Origin: Flavobacterium akiainvivens
GTDB taxonomy: Bacteria > Bacteroidota > Bacteroidia > Flavobacteriales > Flavobacteriaceae
Reading direction: 5' to 3'
Assembly (NCBI RefSeq): GCF_001278115.1
Contig: NZ_LIYD01000005.1
Span: forward strand, 726,903 to 790,902
DNA length: 64,000 nucleotides
The position numbers were made by a program, and so were the translations under genes. Position 1 is the first letter of the stretch; every line of letters starts with the position of its first letter. This document shows, piece after piece, positions 63,969-64,000 of the stretch. The notes under the pieces are model-generated. The model saw nothing but the letters and a program-made list of their open reading frames with translations. It had not been told where the DNA came from and ran no database searches.

Positions 63969-64000
63969 AAAAAGCGGGATGATTATCATCCCGCTTTTTT
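63968..64000 (+). terminator. Terminator of dsbD
   Basis: The stem AGCGGGATGA/TCATCCCGCT with a TTA loop is flanked by an A-run and T6. It ends at the window edge. Confidence 0.85.

Overview
The window is a 64 kb piece of a Bacteroidota chromosome, almost certainly from the family Flavobacteriaceae (Flavobacterium or a close relative). This rests on the SusC/SusD pair, two proteins with type IX secretion (T9SS) sorting domains, the LpxC-FabZ fusion, MutS2 without an Smr domain, DUF4294 and BatA-domain proteins. Promoters are of the TTG-N19..23-TAnnTTTG type and genes lack Shine-Dalgarno sequences. No rRNA, tRNA, CRISPR array, insertion sequence or prophage was seen.

Layout. 0-7.3 kb: the start of an MscS-type channel, small membrane proteins and lipoproteins, a KOW-Smr protein, and a minus-strand operon of a BatA/VWA membrane protein, a dihydroorotase homologue without its metal ligands, a lipoprotein, a membrane protein and an esterase. 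7.3-9.5 kb: a lactonase-type beta-propeller and a PAP2 phosphatase. 9.6-25.3 kb: a polysaccharide utilization locus (PUL) on the minus strand, in transcription order susC, susD, a PKD/carbohydrate-binding lipoprotein, GH16, GH3 and a frameshifted second GH16. Upstream of it are a Y_Y_Y/LuxR-type sensor-regulator and a T9SS-secreted protein made of two copies of an unrecognised domain. The enzyme set points to a beta-1,3-glucan (laminarin-like) substrate. 25.8-37.8 kb: an EF-hand lipocalin-like lipoprotein, clpS-prmA, a porin, an unexplained lipoprotein/TPR-like pair, a class V aminotransferase, a lipid A-type acyltransferase, a rhomboid protease, a SIMPL protein and a PAS-LuxR regulator. 37.9-45.6 kb: an envelope cluster of HD hydrolase, lpxD, lpxC-fabZ, lpxA, efp, a second lpxD-like gene, an NTF2-like gene and sucD. 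45.8-64 kb: housekeeping and metabolic genes (M42 peptidase, rocD, mutS2, ung, a PA14-GH3 glucosidase, lpd, pabB, tilS, dsbD) with a small toxin-antitoxin pair between lpd and pabB.

How it works together. In the PUL, SusD and the PKD/CBM lipoprotein should capture glucan at the surface, GH16 cuts it, SusC imports oligosaccharides and GH3 finishes them to glucose. The sensor-regulator probably detects the oligosaccharides. Short words shared between the susC upstream region, the upstream region of the T9SS gene and the promoter of the distant GH3 gene suggest a common regulatory circuit. A perfect 16-bp inverted repeat in the susC leader is the strongest unexplained cis element. The other recurring theme is intergenic palindromic repeats at 2.6, 42.5, 43.2, 45.6-45.8, 53.6 and 54.4-54.55 kb. 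One of them appears to supply the -33 box of the ung promoter.
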